A stretch of DNA of 64,000 nucleotides from Doryteuthis pealeii (Eukaryota > Mollusca > Cephalopoda > Myopsida > Loliginidae). This document shows, piece after piece, positions 26,440 to 40,000 of this stretch. Under the pieces are notes generated by a model that had not been told where the DNA came from, ran no database searches, and saw nothing but the letters and a program-made list of their open reading frames with translations. The position numbers and the translations under genes were made by a program. Location of the stretch: positions 19,935,270 through 19,999,269 of the forward strand of contig CM042179.1 in the NCBI GenBank assembly GCA_023376005.1. Reading direction: 5' to 3'. The number at the start of each line of letters is the position of its first letter. Positions within the stretch are counted from its first letter, which is position 1.

Positions 26440-27690
26440 TTAATATCAGTGCTGAATTTTAATGCATTTATAATGATAAAAAGAGTAAAAAATTACAATT
26501 ACAGGGAGAGATTAGAGAAATTAGGATTAACTATTTTACTAGAAAGAAGAATGAGAGGTGATCTAATTGAAACTTTCAAAATAATTGATACAAAGAAGAG
26601 TGACAAAACTAATAAAAAGAGTAAAAGATTACAGTTACAGGGAGAGATTATAGAAATTAGTATTAACTACTTTACTAGAAAGAAGAATGAAAGGTGATCT
26701 AATTGAAACTTTCAAAATAATTGATACAAAGAAGAGTGACAAAACTAATAAAAAGAGTAAAAGATTACAGTTACAAGGAGAGATTAGAGAAATTAGTATT
26801 AACTACTTTACTAGAAAGAAGAATGAGAGGTGATCTAATTGAAACTTTCAAAATAATTGATACAAAGAAGAGTGACAAAACTAATAAAAAGAGTAAAAAA
26901 TTACAGTTACAAGGAGAGATTAGAGAAATTAGGATTAACTACTTTACTAGAAAGAAGAATGAGAGGTGATCTAATTGAAACTTTCAAAATAATTGATACA
27001 AAGAGAGTGACAAAACTAATAAAAAGAGTAAAAAATTACAGTTAGAAGGAGAGATTAGAGAAATTAGTATTAACTACTTTACTAGAAAGAAGAATGAGAG
27101 GTGATCTAATTGAAACTTTCAAAATAATTGATACAAAGAAGAGTGACAAAACTAATAAAAAGAGTAAAAATTACAGTTACAAGGAGAGATTAGAGAAATT
27201 AGGATTAACTACTTTACTAGAAAGAAGAATGAGAGTTGATCTAATTGAAACTTTCAAAATAATTGATGCAAAGAAGAGTGACAAAACTAATAAAAAGAGT
27301 AAAAGATTACAGTTACAAGAAGAGATTATAGAAATTAGTATTAACTACTTTACTAGAAAGAAGAATGAGAGGTGATCAATTGAAACTTTCAAAATAATAA
27401 ATGGAATTACCAAATTATGGTTGACAGTTTTTAAAATATTTCTCCTCGAATTGGAAACTTATTGTCAAGGCAGATTTAAAAAAAAATTAAGTCAAATTAA
27501 CGAATGTGATTATTTGTCTATTAAAGTAAATATATTTTTTGAACAAATTGCCTAATCAGATTAAAAAGAGAAATAAAATTACAAAATTAAAGTCAATGGC
27601 GGATTTTAACGGATGAAGATAGAAAATCTTTTTTGTAGACGATGAATTGAAGAAAATCATTGTAAACTGATGAATGTGTTGATCAATGAA
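26440..27690 (+). pseudogene. LINE reverse-transcriptase C-terminal fragment with internal tandem array
   Basis: The translated unit reads like the region after the RT domain in CR1/jockey-type non-LTR retrotransposons, with YKERLEKLGLTTLLERRMRG followed by DLIETFKII. After the array, 27,395-27,600 continues with NGIT, NLLSRQ-like and a decayed W-x-KLPNQIK-like segment typical of the LINE C-terminus, spread over several frames. The copy is 5' truncated and lacks the polymerase core. The clade is a judgement from motif memory. Confidence 0.7.
26477..27390 (+). repeat. 136-bp tandem repeat, seven units
   Basis: The word aagagtaaaa recurs with its gagt at 26,483, 26,619, 26,755, 26,891, 27,026, 27,162 and 27,297, spacings 136, 136, 136, 135, 136 and 135 bp. 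Units are nearly identical. Because 136 is not a multiple of three, each unit restarts the LINE reading frame shifted by one base, so the array cannot encode a continuous repeated protein. Confidence 0.95.
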
Positions 27691-27744
27691 AATGATGACG
27701 ATGCTAATCGTGTCACCAGTCACTTCAATTGATAAATTTGAACT

Positions 27745-27746
<2 letters not shown>

Positions 27747-27806
<60 letters not shown>
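27747..27806. repeat. (GA)n microsatellite
   Basis: About 60 bp of uninterrupted AG dinucleotides. Confidence 0.98.
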
Positions 27807-27807
<1 letters not shown>

Positions 27808-27809
27808 AA

Positions 27810-28265
27810 TAAAAACAATAGAAAATGATTCCAGTGATAAATTTGGGGTAACTTACTCGGATCTAAGAACAATCATTTTAGAATTTATGTCAAAAGACAA
27901 TTTTACTTCTATGCGGTCGTCATAACTTCTCGATGATCGCAAAGTAATTTTTCTCGCTCACAAACTAAATAATTTTAGAATTTTTTGTTTTAGCACAATA
28001 TTTTCACAAATAGTTTGTTTTAATAATCAAATTCAATTAAAAAAAAAAAAGTCAGTTTAAACCTTTTGCTAAAAATAATTTAAAAAACAAAACAATTTTC
28101 CTTTTAAAACGCATTTTTATGAAATTGTGGATCTTTTTAAACCCCTAACATGAGAAACTAAAAAGGAGTAATTATTTTTCATATTCTTTTTAAATAAGTT
28201 TACAATTTGTTATCTAATCGATAGAACCACAAATGAATATATCTACGAATGTCATTAGATCTAAT
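27810..28265. other. AT-rich sequence, nothing recognised
   Basis: No coding region or repeat family recognised. Confidence 0.5.
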
Positions 28266-28286
28266 GAAAGAAACATGATTCACGCA

Positions 28287-29330
28287 AAAAAAAAAAGGCA
28301 AGGAGCCGGCAATATCCTACAGATGCAGACTACGCAGATGTTCTAGCATTTCTTACACAAGTCAAATCATTGCTGCATAACTTAGAACAGGCGTCATGAA
28401 TCGTTGTCATCTACGTGAACTCAGACAAAACTGAGTTTTAAACAAAATGGAGATATTTCTGCACTGGATGGTAAGCCTCTCAAATTAGTAGACAAGTTCA
28501 CATACCCGGGTAGAAATACCTCATCTTCAGAAAGCAATTTCAATATATATATTTCCCAACCCCTCCGCACGAGTAGGATGTGACACAAGGTCAATTTCTT
28601 AAGTGGAGTTTAACAGGTTTGAATTCAGAGTTTTCCTTCTCCTAAACCCGATTGCCTAACCAAGGTTAAAGAGCCCAGTCTGCCCTACTATTTATACATA
28701 GCTGGAGGGAGAGTAGGATTAATACCTTTCCCAAGGGTATTAGCACAAAATGGATTTGAACTCGGGGCAACGAGTCGATTTCCAATTACTTTAACCATTA
28801 CACCATGCGCTTCCATTCAAGCAATTTCAATATATGCATAAGAAAGTCATGGAATGCTATAGACAGATTATCAGTCATATGAAAATCTGATCTCTCTTAT
28901 AGAATAAAGCGAAAATTCTTCGAACCTATATCCGCGTCTATTGTATAACAGCCCCACTTGAACTCTAACGAAGCGCTTAGAGAAAAATCTTGATAGGAAC
29001 TTGATAGAAAAATGGTGCGTGTTTTCTTGAATACATTCTAGAAGTAGCACCCCACAAAAAAAAGCGGGTCACTTGCGTCTCATCACACAAACCACTCAAG
29101 TAAAACGAACAAGACATACTTGACACGGCTGGAGAAGCAAGGACGAACTCATTAGTGATGTTCTCTTGCATCCATCTAGACATACCAGTGTAGGACGACC
29201 AGCAAAATCTAAATCAGCTATGTGCAGATTCGGGATGCCGTGCGGAAGATCTACTAGGCGTGATGACCGATAGGGACGGGTGGCGAGAGACTCATGGGTA
29301 ATGCGTGCTGTCAATACAACGTGATGATGA
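28287..29330 (+). pseudogene. Decayed non-LTR retrotransposon RT, C-terminal half
   Basis: Fragments in shifting frames match a widespread invertebrate LINE polyprotein. TDADYADV lies at the polymerase catalytic box (28,331-28,342), then SLLHNLEQAS, SDKTEF, LDGKPLKLVDKFTYPG, and after the inserted SINE SWNAIDRLSV. HTSVGRPAK (29,185-29,215) and a final segment with AVNT (around 29,310) follow. The second aspartate of YxDD is replaced by valine, and there are many stops and frameshifts, so it is dead. It is the same family as 49,980-51,520. Confidence 0.85.
28549..28818 (-). mobile_element. tRNA-derived SINE inserted in LINE
   Basis: The element is flanked by perfect 17-bp target duplications (aagcaatttcaatatat) at 28,532-28,548 and 28,819-28,835. 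On the minus strand an A-box-like tggtgtaatggttaaag (complement of 28,789-28,805) and a B box gagttcaaatcc (complement of 28,752-28,763) lie near its start. Removing it with one duplication restores LINE coding continuity between SSSES and WNAIDRL. Its 3' end is next to an AT stretch. Confidence 0.92.
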
Positions 29331-29339
29331 TCATGGAGA

Positions 29340-30460
29340 AAAATATGACGTTACATTTTATCTTGATGTGATGAATTCTTTTATTCAGAGGTGATAGAAG
29401 GTTTCTCTGATTGGAGCTTATCAGAGCGTGAAAAGAAATCCAAATGTCACGAGCACTCCAGCGAAACATTATAGTTTATTAATACTAGAGACAAATCTAT
29501 TAAACATGCTCTGTCAAAAGAATAGTTTCATATGAAAACAAAACAAGAAGCAACTATTTCAACAAAGGGCTTTCGTCATATTCTATTTTACATTCATACA
29601 TTTTTCTATCGTAGCAAATAGACGGAAGCTTTAACAAATGGATTTGATGAAAATTGTGGGAATTTCTTTGACGCTGTACACATTCTTGCATATTAAGATC
29701 CAGTTCAGAAAGAACATTTAAATAACGCATTGAAGAAATACAAGATCCTTGATTTAGCAAAAAAGGGCCGTGGAAAATTTTAAACATATGTACGACACGT
29801 GAATGTTGAAGATTCAAGTGGTAGAAGCTTGAATAAGATAGAGATAAATCTTGAGAATGGTCTCGGATTCAATATCGATTATGAATTACAAGCCTTGATG
29901 AAAGAAGCACGATATTTTCAATAACTCTATTTCCATAAGACTAAAATTTAGTTATTATCAAATAGATAAATAAATTGCCCTACCAGGGGGTGTTTGTTGT
30001 TAGTGCAAAATTCAGGTACCGGATGTCTATGCCGAAAAGGGAGTGAAGTTTTTTAATGAAAAAAAATGTTATATTGTAAAAAGTACCTGGTACCTCTAAA
30101 GGCCTTTCGTAAAAGGGGGTGGCCTTTCGTAAAATGAGGTAACAAAGTAGGTAACCGGATTATATTAGTATTTTTGTAATTTAACATTTGTAGTTCTTTT
30201 ATACAATAACAAAATAAATAAAATAATACTAATTAATTATCATTTATTGCAATAAATTAGATTTCCATATGCCACAATTGAATGAGCAATCTATCTTTAT
30301 TAAATTCTCAAATGACTAGGTATAAGTTGATTAGTTTAATGTTAAAGTTGATAGAAAAATGACACAATGACATGCATTTAAAAGAATAGAATAATTTATT
30401 ATAAATCATTTTAATCTATTCTGTAGATATGTAAATAAATTATCTATATAACTTTATCAA
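29340..30460. other. AT-rich sequence, no supported gene
   Basis: A minus-strand open frame of 87 codons at 29,554-29,817 has no family resemblance I recognise. A 20-bp tandem duplication (ggcctttcgtaaaa at 30,101 and 30,121) is the only other structure. Confidence 0.5.
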
Positions 30461-30467
30461 ATACTTT

Positions 30468-31080
30468 TTGCTGCAGTGTATGAATAACTACTTTGTATTC
30501 ATATGTAAAATTGTCCCTTTCCAAACAAATTCAAATGATTTCAAATATTCACTGTTAGTTCTATTTCAATTTCCAAACACAAATATTTTTCCATCTCAAT
30601 TATACCATGACACACAATCTAGATTTATTGATTCAATATTGTGCATAGCTAAGCTTCAAATAAGGTGCCCTGATTCTTGTATATATTTTGTTCTTAATGG
30701 AACAGATACAGTTGAACGATTTTTGGTGATTGCCGCTTAATGTGTAAGTATAATAACTTTGATGCACTTGATCTGGTCTATTGTTCTAATGCCATTTGAA
30801 AATGTGACAATATTCTAATCCAACGCTGTGAGTGGATTAAGAAGGGATGAACAATTATACTTGACTATTCAAACATTAAAGATTGGACTGATGATTATGT
30901 TGACAATGTGAATTTGGTAAAAGACTGGAAAATTGGACTACTAGGATTTCAGAGAGCTGTAGTCGAAATTGTTGTTGATTTTGAAAAATAGATTGGCAAA
31001 CTTGGGAGTCCAATAAAAAGCTGGTTGGTGTAAGTTTGGACAAAGAAAACAAAAAAACAAAAAACAAACAAAGACGACCA
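30468..31080 (+). pseudogene. Decayed transposon-type protein, upstream of array
   Basis: A 90-codon open stretch contains SQLYHDTQSRFIDSI, then CPDSCIYFVLNGTDTVERF. After a frameshift other frames give YNNFDALDLVYCSNAI and, later, SNIKDWTDDYVDNVNLVKDW followed by GFQRAVVEIV. This order resembles large uncharacterised transposon proteins in which a Q/GTD-x-x-E-x-F/LFG box precedes a W-x-x-x-VDLxxCW-like box. The resemblance is from memory and unverified. A stop and an A-rich stretch separate it from the array. No function can be assigned. Confidence 0.5.
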
Positions 31081-31093
31081 CATATGTAACTGA

Positions 31094-34000
31094 TGGGCAA
31101 GTTCAAGATGAGGATTCAATAGCTGAACTAATAACCCCAAGAGCCTCACCATGTGATTGTATGGTTCAAATTGTTGAAGTTGACAATTTCAAATGGGCAT
31201 GTTCAAGATGAGGATTCAATAGCTGAACTAATAACCCAAAGAGCCTCACCATGTGATTGTATGGTTCAAATTGGTGAAGTTGACAATTTCAAATGGGCAT
31301 GTTCAAGATGAGGATTCAATAGCTGAACTAATAACCCAAGGCCTCACAATGTGATTGTATGGTTCAAATTGGTGAAGTTGACAATTTCAATGGGCATGTT
31401 CAAGATGAGGATTCAATAGCTGAACTAATAACCCAAGAGCCTCACAATGTGATTGTATGGTTCAAATTGGTGAAGTTGACAATTTCAAATGGGCATGTTC
31501 AAGATGAGGATTCAATAGCTGAACTAATAACCCAAGAGCCTCACCATGTGATTGTATGGTTCAAATTGGTGAAGTTGACAATTTCAAATGGGCATGTTCA
31601 AGATGAGGATTCAATAGCTGAACTAATAACCCAAGAGCCTCACAATGTGATTGTATGGTTCAAATTGGTGAAGTTGACAATTTCAAATGGGCATGTTCAA
31701 GATGAGGATTCAATAGCTGAACTAATAACCCCAAGAGCCTCACAATGTGATTGTATGGTTCAAATTGTTGAAGTTGACAATTTCAAATGGGCATGTTCAA
31801 GATGAGGATTCAATAGCTGAACTAATAACACCAAGAGCCTCACATGTGATTGTATGGTTCAAATTGTTGAAGTTGACAATTTCAAATGGGCATGTTCAAG
31901 ATGAGGATTCAATAGCTGAACTAATAACCCAAGAGCCTCACAATGTGATTGTATGGTTCAAATTGGTGAAGTTGACAATTTCAAATGGGCATGTTCAAGA
32001 TGAGGATTCAATAGCTGAACTAATAAACCAAGAGCCTCACAATGTGATTGTATGGTTCAAATTGGTGAAGTTGACAATTTCAAATGGGCATGTTCAAGAT
32101 GAGGATTCAATAGCTGAACTAATAACCCAAGAGCCTCACAATGTGATTGTATGGTTCAAATTGGTGAAGTTGACAATTTCAAATGGGCATGTTCAAGATG
32201 AGGATTCAATAGCTGAACTAATAACCCAAGAGCCTCACCATGTGATTGTATGGTTCAAATTGGTGAAGTTGACAATTTCAAATGGGCATGTTCAAGATGA
32301 GGATTCAATAGCTGAACTAATAACCCAAGAGCCTCACCATGTGATTGTATGGTTCAAATTGGTGAAGTTGACAATTTCAAATGGGCATGTTCAAGATGAG
32401 GATTCAATAGCTGAACTAATAACCCAAGAGCCTCACCATGTGATTGTATGGTTCAAATTGGTGAAGTTGACAATTTCAAATGGGCATGTTCAAGATGAGG
32501 ATTCAATAGCTGAACTAATAACACCAAGAGCCTCACAATGTGATTGTATGGTTCAAATTGTTGAAGTTGACAATTTCAAATGGGCATGTTCAAAATGAGG
32601 ATTCAATAGCTGAACTAATAACCCAAGAGCCTCACAATGTGATTGTATGGTTCAAATTGGTGAAGTTGACAATTTCAAATGGGCATGTTCAAGATGAGGA
32701 TTCAATAGCTGAACTAATAACCCCAAGAGCCTCACCATGTGATTGTATGGTTCAAATTGTTGAAGTTGACAATTTCAAATGGGCATGTTCAAGATGAGGA
32801 TTCAATAGCTGAACTAATAACACCAAGAGCCTCACATGTGATTGTATGTTTCAAATTGGTGAAGTTGACAATTTCAAATGGGCATGTTCAAGATGAGGAT
32901 TCAATAGCTGAACTAATAACCAAGAGCCTCACCATGTGATTGTATGGTTCAAATTGGTGAAGTTGACAATTTCAAATGGGCATGTTCAAGATGAGGATTC
33001 AATAGCTGAACTAATAACCCCAAGAGCCTCACATGTGATTGTATGGTTCAAATTGGTGAAGTTGACAATTTCAAATGGGCATGTTCAAGATGAGGATTCA
33101 ATAGCTGAACTAATAACCCAAGAGCCTCACCATGTGATTGTATGGTTCAAATTGGTGAAGTTGACAATTTCAAATGGGCATGTTCAAGATGAGGATTCAA
33201 TAGCTGAACTAATAACCCCAAGAGCCTCACCATGTGATTGTATGTTTCAAATTGGTGAAGTTGACAATTTCAAATGGGCATGTTCAAGATGAGGATTCAA
33301 TAGCTGAACTAATAACACCAAGAGCCTCACAATGTGATTGTATGGTTCAAATTGGTGAAGTTGACAATTTCAAATGGGCATGTTCAAGATGAGGATTCAA
33401 TAGCTGAACTAATAACACCAAGAGCCTCACAATGTGATTGTATGGTTCAAATTGGTGAAGTTGACAATTTCAAATGGGCATGTTCAAGATGAGGATTCAA
33501 TAGCTGAACTAATAACACCAAGAGCCTCACAATGTGATTGTATGGTTCAAATTGGTGAAGTTGACAATTTCAAATGGGCATGTTCAAGATGAGGATTCAA
33601 TAGCTGAACTAATAACCCAAGAGCCTCACAATGTGATTGTATGGTTCAAATTGGTGAAGTTGACAATTTCAAATGGGCATGTTCAAGATGAGGATTCAAT
33701 AGCTGAACTAATAACCCAAGAGCCTCACAATGTGATTGTATGGTTCAAATTGGTGAAGTTGACAATTTCAAATGGGCATGTTCAAGATGAGGATTCAATA
33801 GCTGAACTAATAACCCAAGAGCCTCACAATGTGATTGTATGGTTCAAATTGGTGAAGTTGACAATTTCAAATGGGCATGTTCAAGATGAGGATTCAATAG
33901 CTGAACTAATACCCCAAGAGCCTCACAATGTGATTGTATGGTTCAAATTGGTGAAGTTGACAATTTCAAATGGGCATGTTCAAGATGAGGATTCAATAGC

Positions 34001-37000
34001 TGAACTAATAACCCCAAGAGCCTCACAATGTGATTGTATGGTTCAAATTGTGAAGTTGACAATTTCAAATGGGCATGTTCAAGATGAGGATTCAATAGCT
34101 GAACTAATAACACCAAGAGCCTCACCATGTGATTGTATGGTTCAAATTGGTGAAGTTGACAATTTCAAATGGGCATGTTCAAGATGAGGATTCAATAGCT
34201 GAACTAATAACCCCAAGAGCCTCACAATGTGATTGTATGGTTCAAATTGGTGAAGTTGACAATTTCAAATGGGCATGTTCAAGATGAGGATTCAATAGCT
34301 GAACTAATAACACCAAGAGCCTCAATGTGATTGTATGGTTCAAATTGGTGAAGTTGACAATTTCAAATGGGCATGTTCAAGATGAGGATTCAATAGCTGA
34401 ACTAATAACCCAAGAGCCTCACAATGTGATTGTATGGTTCAAATTGGTGAAGTTGACAATTTCAAATGGGCATGTTCAAGATGAGGATTCAATAGCTGAA
34501 CTAATAACCCAAGAGCCTCACCATGTGATTGTATGGTTCAAATTGGTGAAGTTGACAATTTCAAATGGGCATGTTCAAGATGAGGATTCAATAGCTGAAC
34601 TAATAACCCCAAGAGCCTCACCATGTGATTGTATGGTTCAAATTGGTGAAGTTGACAATTTCAAATGGGCATGTTCAAGATGAGGATTCAATAGCTGAAC
34701 TAATAACCCCAAGAGCCTCACCATGTGATTGTATGGTTCAAATTGTGAAGTTGACAATTTCAAATGGGCATGTTCAAGATGAGGATTCAATAGCTGAACT
34801 AATAACACCAAGAGCCTCACAATGTGATTGTATGGTTCAAATTGTTGAAGTTGACAATTTCAAATGGGCATGTTCAAGATGAGGATTCAATAGCTGAACT
34901 AATAACACCAAGGGCCTCACAATGTGATTGTATGGTTCAAATTGGTGAAGTTGACAATTTCAAATGGGCATGTTCAAGATGAGGATTCAATAGCTGAACT
35001 AATAACACCAAGAGCCTCACCATGTGATTGTATGGTTCAAATTGTTGAAGTTGACAATTCAATGGGCATGTTCAAGATGAGGATTCAATAGCTGAACTAA
35101 TAACACCAAGAGCCTCACAATGTGATTGTATGTTTCAAATTGGTGAAGTTGACAATTTCAAATGGGCATGTTAAAAATGAGGATTCAATAGCTGAACTAA
35201 TAACCCCAAGAGCCTCACCATGTGATTGTATGGTTCAAATTGGTGAAGTTGACAATTTCAAATAGGCATGTTCAAAATGAGGATTCAATAGCTGAACTAA
35301 TAACCCCAAGAGCCTTACAATGTGATTGTATGGTTCAAATTGGTGAAGTTGACAATTTCAAATGGGCATGTTCAAGATGAGGATTCAATAGCTAAACTAA
35401 TAACATCAAGAGCCTCACCATGTGATTGTATGTTTCAAATTGGTGAAGTTGACAATTTCAAATGGGCATGTTCAAGATGAGGATTCAATAGCTGAACTAA
35501 TAACCCCAAGTGCCTCACCATGTGATTGTATGTTTCAAATTGGTGAAGTTGACAATTTCAAATGGGCATGTTAAAAATGAGGATTCAATAGCTGAACTAA
35601 TAACATCAAGAGCCTCACAATGTGATTGTATGGTTCAAATTGTTGAAGTTGACAATTTCAAATGGGCATGTTCAAGATGAGGATTCAATAGCTGAACTAA
35701 TAACACCAAGAGCCTCACCATGTGATTGTATGGTTCAAATTGGTGAAGTTGACAATTTCAAATGGGCATGTTCAAGATGAGGATTCAATAGCTGAACTAA
35801 TAACACCAAGAGCCTCACAATGTGATTGTATGGTTCAAATTGGTGAAGTTGACAATTTCAAATGGGCATGTTCAAGATGAGGATTCAATAGCTGAACTAA
35901 TAACCCAAGAGCCTCACAATGTGATTGTATGGTTCAAATTGGTGAAGTTGACAATTTCAAATGGGCATGTTCAAAATGAGGATTCAATAGCTGAACTAAT
36001 AACACCAAGAGCCTCACAATGTGATTGTATGGTTTAAATTGGTGAAGTTAACATTTTCTAATGGGCATGTTCAAGATGAGGATTCAATAGCTGAACTAAT
36101 AACACCAAGAGCCTCACAATGTGATTGTATGGTTTAAATTGGTGAAGTTGACAATTTCAAATGGGCATGTTCAAGATGAGGATTCAATAGCTGAACTAAT
36201 AACACAAAGAGCCTCACATGTGATTGTATGGTTCAAATTGGTGAAGTTGACAATTTCAAATGGGCATGTTCAAGATGAGGATTCAATAGCTGAACTAATA
36301 ACACCAAGAGCCTCACCATGTGATTGTATGGTTCAAATTGGTGAAGTTGACAATTTCAATGGGCATGTTCAAGATGAGGATTCAATAGCTGAACTAATAA
36401 CAAGAGCCTCACCATGTGATTGTATGGTTCAATTGGTGAAGTTGACAATTCCAAATGGGCATGTTCAAGATGAGGATTCAATAGCTGAACTAATAACCCA
36501 AGAGCCTCACAATGTGATTGTATGGTTTAAATTGGTGAAGTTACAATTTCAATGGGCATGTTCAAGATGAGGATTCAATAGCTGAACTAATAACCCCAAG
36601 AGCCTCACAATGTGATTGTATGGTTCAAATTGGTGAAGTTAACATTTTCAATGGGCATGTTCAAGATGAGGATTCAATAGCTGAACTAATAACCCCAAGA
36701 GCCTCACAATGTGATTGTATGGTTTAAATTGGTGAAGTTAACATTTTCTAATGGGCATGTTGAAGATGAGGATTCAATAGCTGAACTAATAACACCAAGA
36801 GCCTCACAATGTGATTGTATGGTTTAAATTGGTGAAGTTGACAATTTCAAATGGGCATGTTAAAGATGAGGATTCAATAGCTGAACTAATAACACAAAGA
36901 GCCTCACCATGTGATTGTATGGTTCAAATTGGTGACGTTGACAATTTCAAATGGGCATGTTCAAGATGAGGATTCAATAGCTGAACTAATAACACCAAGA

Positions 37001-40000
37001 GCCTCACCATGTGATTGTATGGTTCAAATTGGTGAAGTTGACAATTTCTAATGGGCATGTTCAAGATGAGGATTCAATAGCTGAACTAATAACACAAAGA
37101 GCCTCACCATGTGATTGTATGGTTCAGATTGGTGAAGTTGACAATTCCAAATGGGCATGTTCAAGATGAGGATTCAATAGCTGAACTAATAACACCAAGA
37201 GCCTCACAATGTGATTGTATGGTTCAATTGGTGAAGTTAACATTTTCTAATGGGCATGTTCAAGATGAGGATTCAATAGCTGAACTAATAACACCAAGAG
37301 CCTCACAATGTGATTGTATGTTTCAAATTGGTGAAGTTGACAATTTCAAATGGGCATGTTAAAAATGAGGATTCAATAGCTGAACTAATAACCCCAAGAG
37401 CCTTACAATGTGATTGTATGGTTCAAATTGGTGAAGTTGACAATTTCAAATGGGCATGTTCAAAATGAGGATTCAATAGCTGAACTAATAACACCAAGAG
37501 CCTCACAATGTGATTGTATGGTTCAAATTGTTGAAGTTGACAATTTCAAATGGGCATGTTAAAGATGAGGATTCAATAGCTGAACTAATAACACAAAGAG
37601 CCTCACCATGTGATTGTATGGTTCAAATTGGTGACGTTGACAATTTCAAATGGGCATGTTCAAGATGAGGATTCAATAGCTTAACTAATAACACCAAGAG
37701 CCTTACAATGTGATTGTATGGTTCAGATTGGTGAAGTTAACATTTTCTAATGGGCATGTTCAAGATGAGGATTCAATAGCTGAACTAATAACACCAAGAG
37801 CCTTACAATGTGATTGTATGGTTCAAATTGGTGAAGTTACATTTTCAAATGGGCATGTTCAAGATGAGGATTCAATAGCTGAACTAATAACCAAGAGCCT
37901 TACAATGTGATTGTATGTTTCAAATTGGTGAAGTTGACAATTTCAAATGGGCATGTTAAAAATGAGGATTCAATAGCTGAACTAATAACACAAGAGCCTT
38001 ACAATGTGATTGTATGGTTCAAATTGTTGAAGTTGACAATTTCAAATGGGCATGTTCAAGATGAGGATTCAATAGCTGAACTAATAACACCAAGAGCCTC
38101 ACCATGTGATTGTATGGTTCAAATTGGTGAAGTTGACAATTTCAAATGGGCATGTTCAAGATGAGGATTCAATAGCTGAACTAATAACACCAAGAGCCTC
38201 ACAATGTGATTGTATGGTTCAAATTGGTGAAGTTGACAATTTCAAATGGGCATGTTCAAGATGAGGATTCAATAGCTGAACTAATAACACCAAGAGCCTC
38301 ACCATGTGATTGTATGGTTCAAATTGGTGAAGTTGACAATTTCTAATGGGCATGTTCAAGATGAGGATTCAATAGCTGAACTAATAACACCAAGAGCCTC
38401 ACATGTGATTGTATGGTTCAAATTGGTGAAGTTGACAATTTCAAATGGGCATGTTCAAGATGAGGATTCAATAGCTGAACTAATAACACCAAGAGCCTCA
38501 CCATGTGATTGTATGGTTCAAATTGGTGAAGTTGACAATTTCAAATGGGCATGTTCAAGATGAGGATTCAATAGCTGAACTAATAACACCAAGAGCCTCA
38601 CAATGTGATTGTATGGTTTAAATTGGTGAAGTTGACAATTTCAAATGGGCATGTTCAAGATGAGGATTCAATAGCTGAACTAATAACACCAAGAGCCTCA
38701 CCATGTGATTGTATGGTTCAAATTGGTGAAGTTGACAATTTCAAATGGGCATGTTCAAGATGAGGATTCAATAGCTGAACTAATAACACCAAGAGCCTCA
38801 CAATGTGATTGTATGGTTTAAATTGTTGAAGTTGACAATTTCTAATGGGCATGTTCAAGATGAGGATTCAATAGCTGAACTAATAACACCAAGAGCCTCA
38901 CCATGTGATTGTATGGTTCAGATTGGTGAAGTTGAGAATTTCAAATGGGCATGTTCAAGATGAGGATTCAATAGCTGAACTAATAACACCAAGAGCCTCA
39001 CAATGTGATTGTATGTTTCAAATTGTTGAAGTTGACAATTTCAAATGGGCATGTTCAAGATGAGGATTCAATAGCTGAACTAATAACCCCAAGAGCCTCA
39101 CCATGTGATTGTATGGTTCAAATTGGTGAAGTTGACAATTTCAAATGGGCATGTTCAAGATGAGGATTCAATAGCTGAACTAATAACCCAAGAGCCTCAC
39201 CATGTGATTGTATGGTTCAAATTGGAAGTTGACAATTTCAAATGGGCATGTTCAAGATGAGGATTCAATAGCTGAACTAATAACCCCAAGAGCCTCACAA
39301 TGTGATTGTATGGTTCAAATTGGTGAAGTTGACAATTTCAAATGGGCATGTTCAAGATGAGGATTCAATAGCTGAACTAATAACACCAAGAGCCTCACAA
39401 TGTGATTGTATGGTTCAAATTGGTGAAGTTGACAATTTCAAATGGGCATGTTCAAGATGAGGATTCAATAGCTGAAACTAATACACCAAGAGCCTCACAA
39501 TGTGATTGTATGGTTCAAATTGGTGAAGTTGACAATTTCAAATGGGCATGTTCAAGATGAGGATTCAATAGCTGAACTAATAACCCAAGAGCCTCACCAT
39601 GTGATTGTATGGTTCAAATTGGTGAAGTTGACAATTTCAAATGGGCATGTTCAAGATGAGGATTCAATAGCTGAACTAATAACACCAAGAGCCTCAATGT
39701 GATTGTATGGTTCAATTGGTGAAGTTAACAATTTCAATGGGCATGTTCAAGATGAGGATTCAATAGCTGAACTAATAACACCAAGAGCCTCACAATGTGA
39801 TTGTATGGTTCAAATTGGTGAAGTTGACAATTTCTAATGGGCATGTTCAAGATGAGGATTCAATAGCTGAACTAATAACACCAAGAGCCTCACCATGTGA
39901 TTGTATGGTTCAAATTGGTGAAGTTGACAATTTCAATGGGCATGTTCAAGATGAGGATTCAATAGCTGAACTAATAACACCAAGAGCCTCACATGTGATT

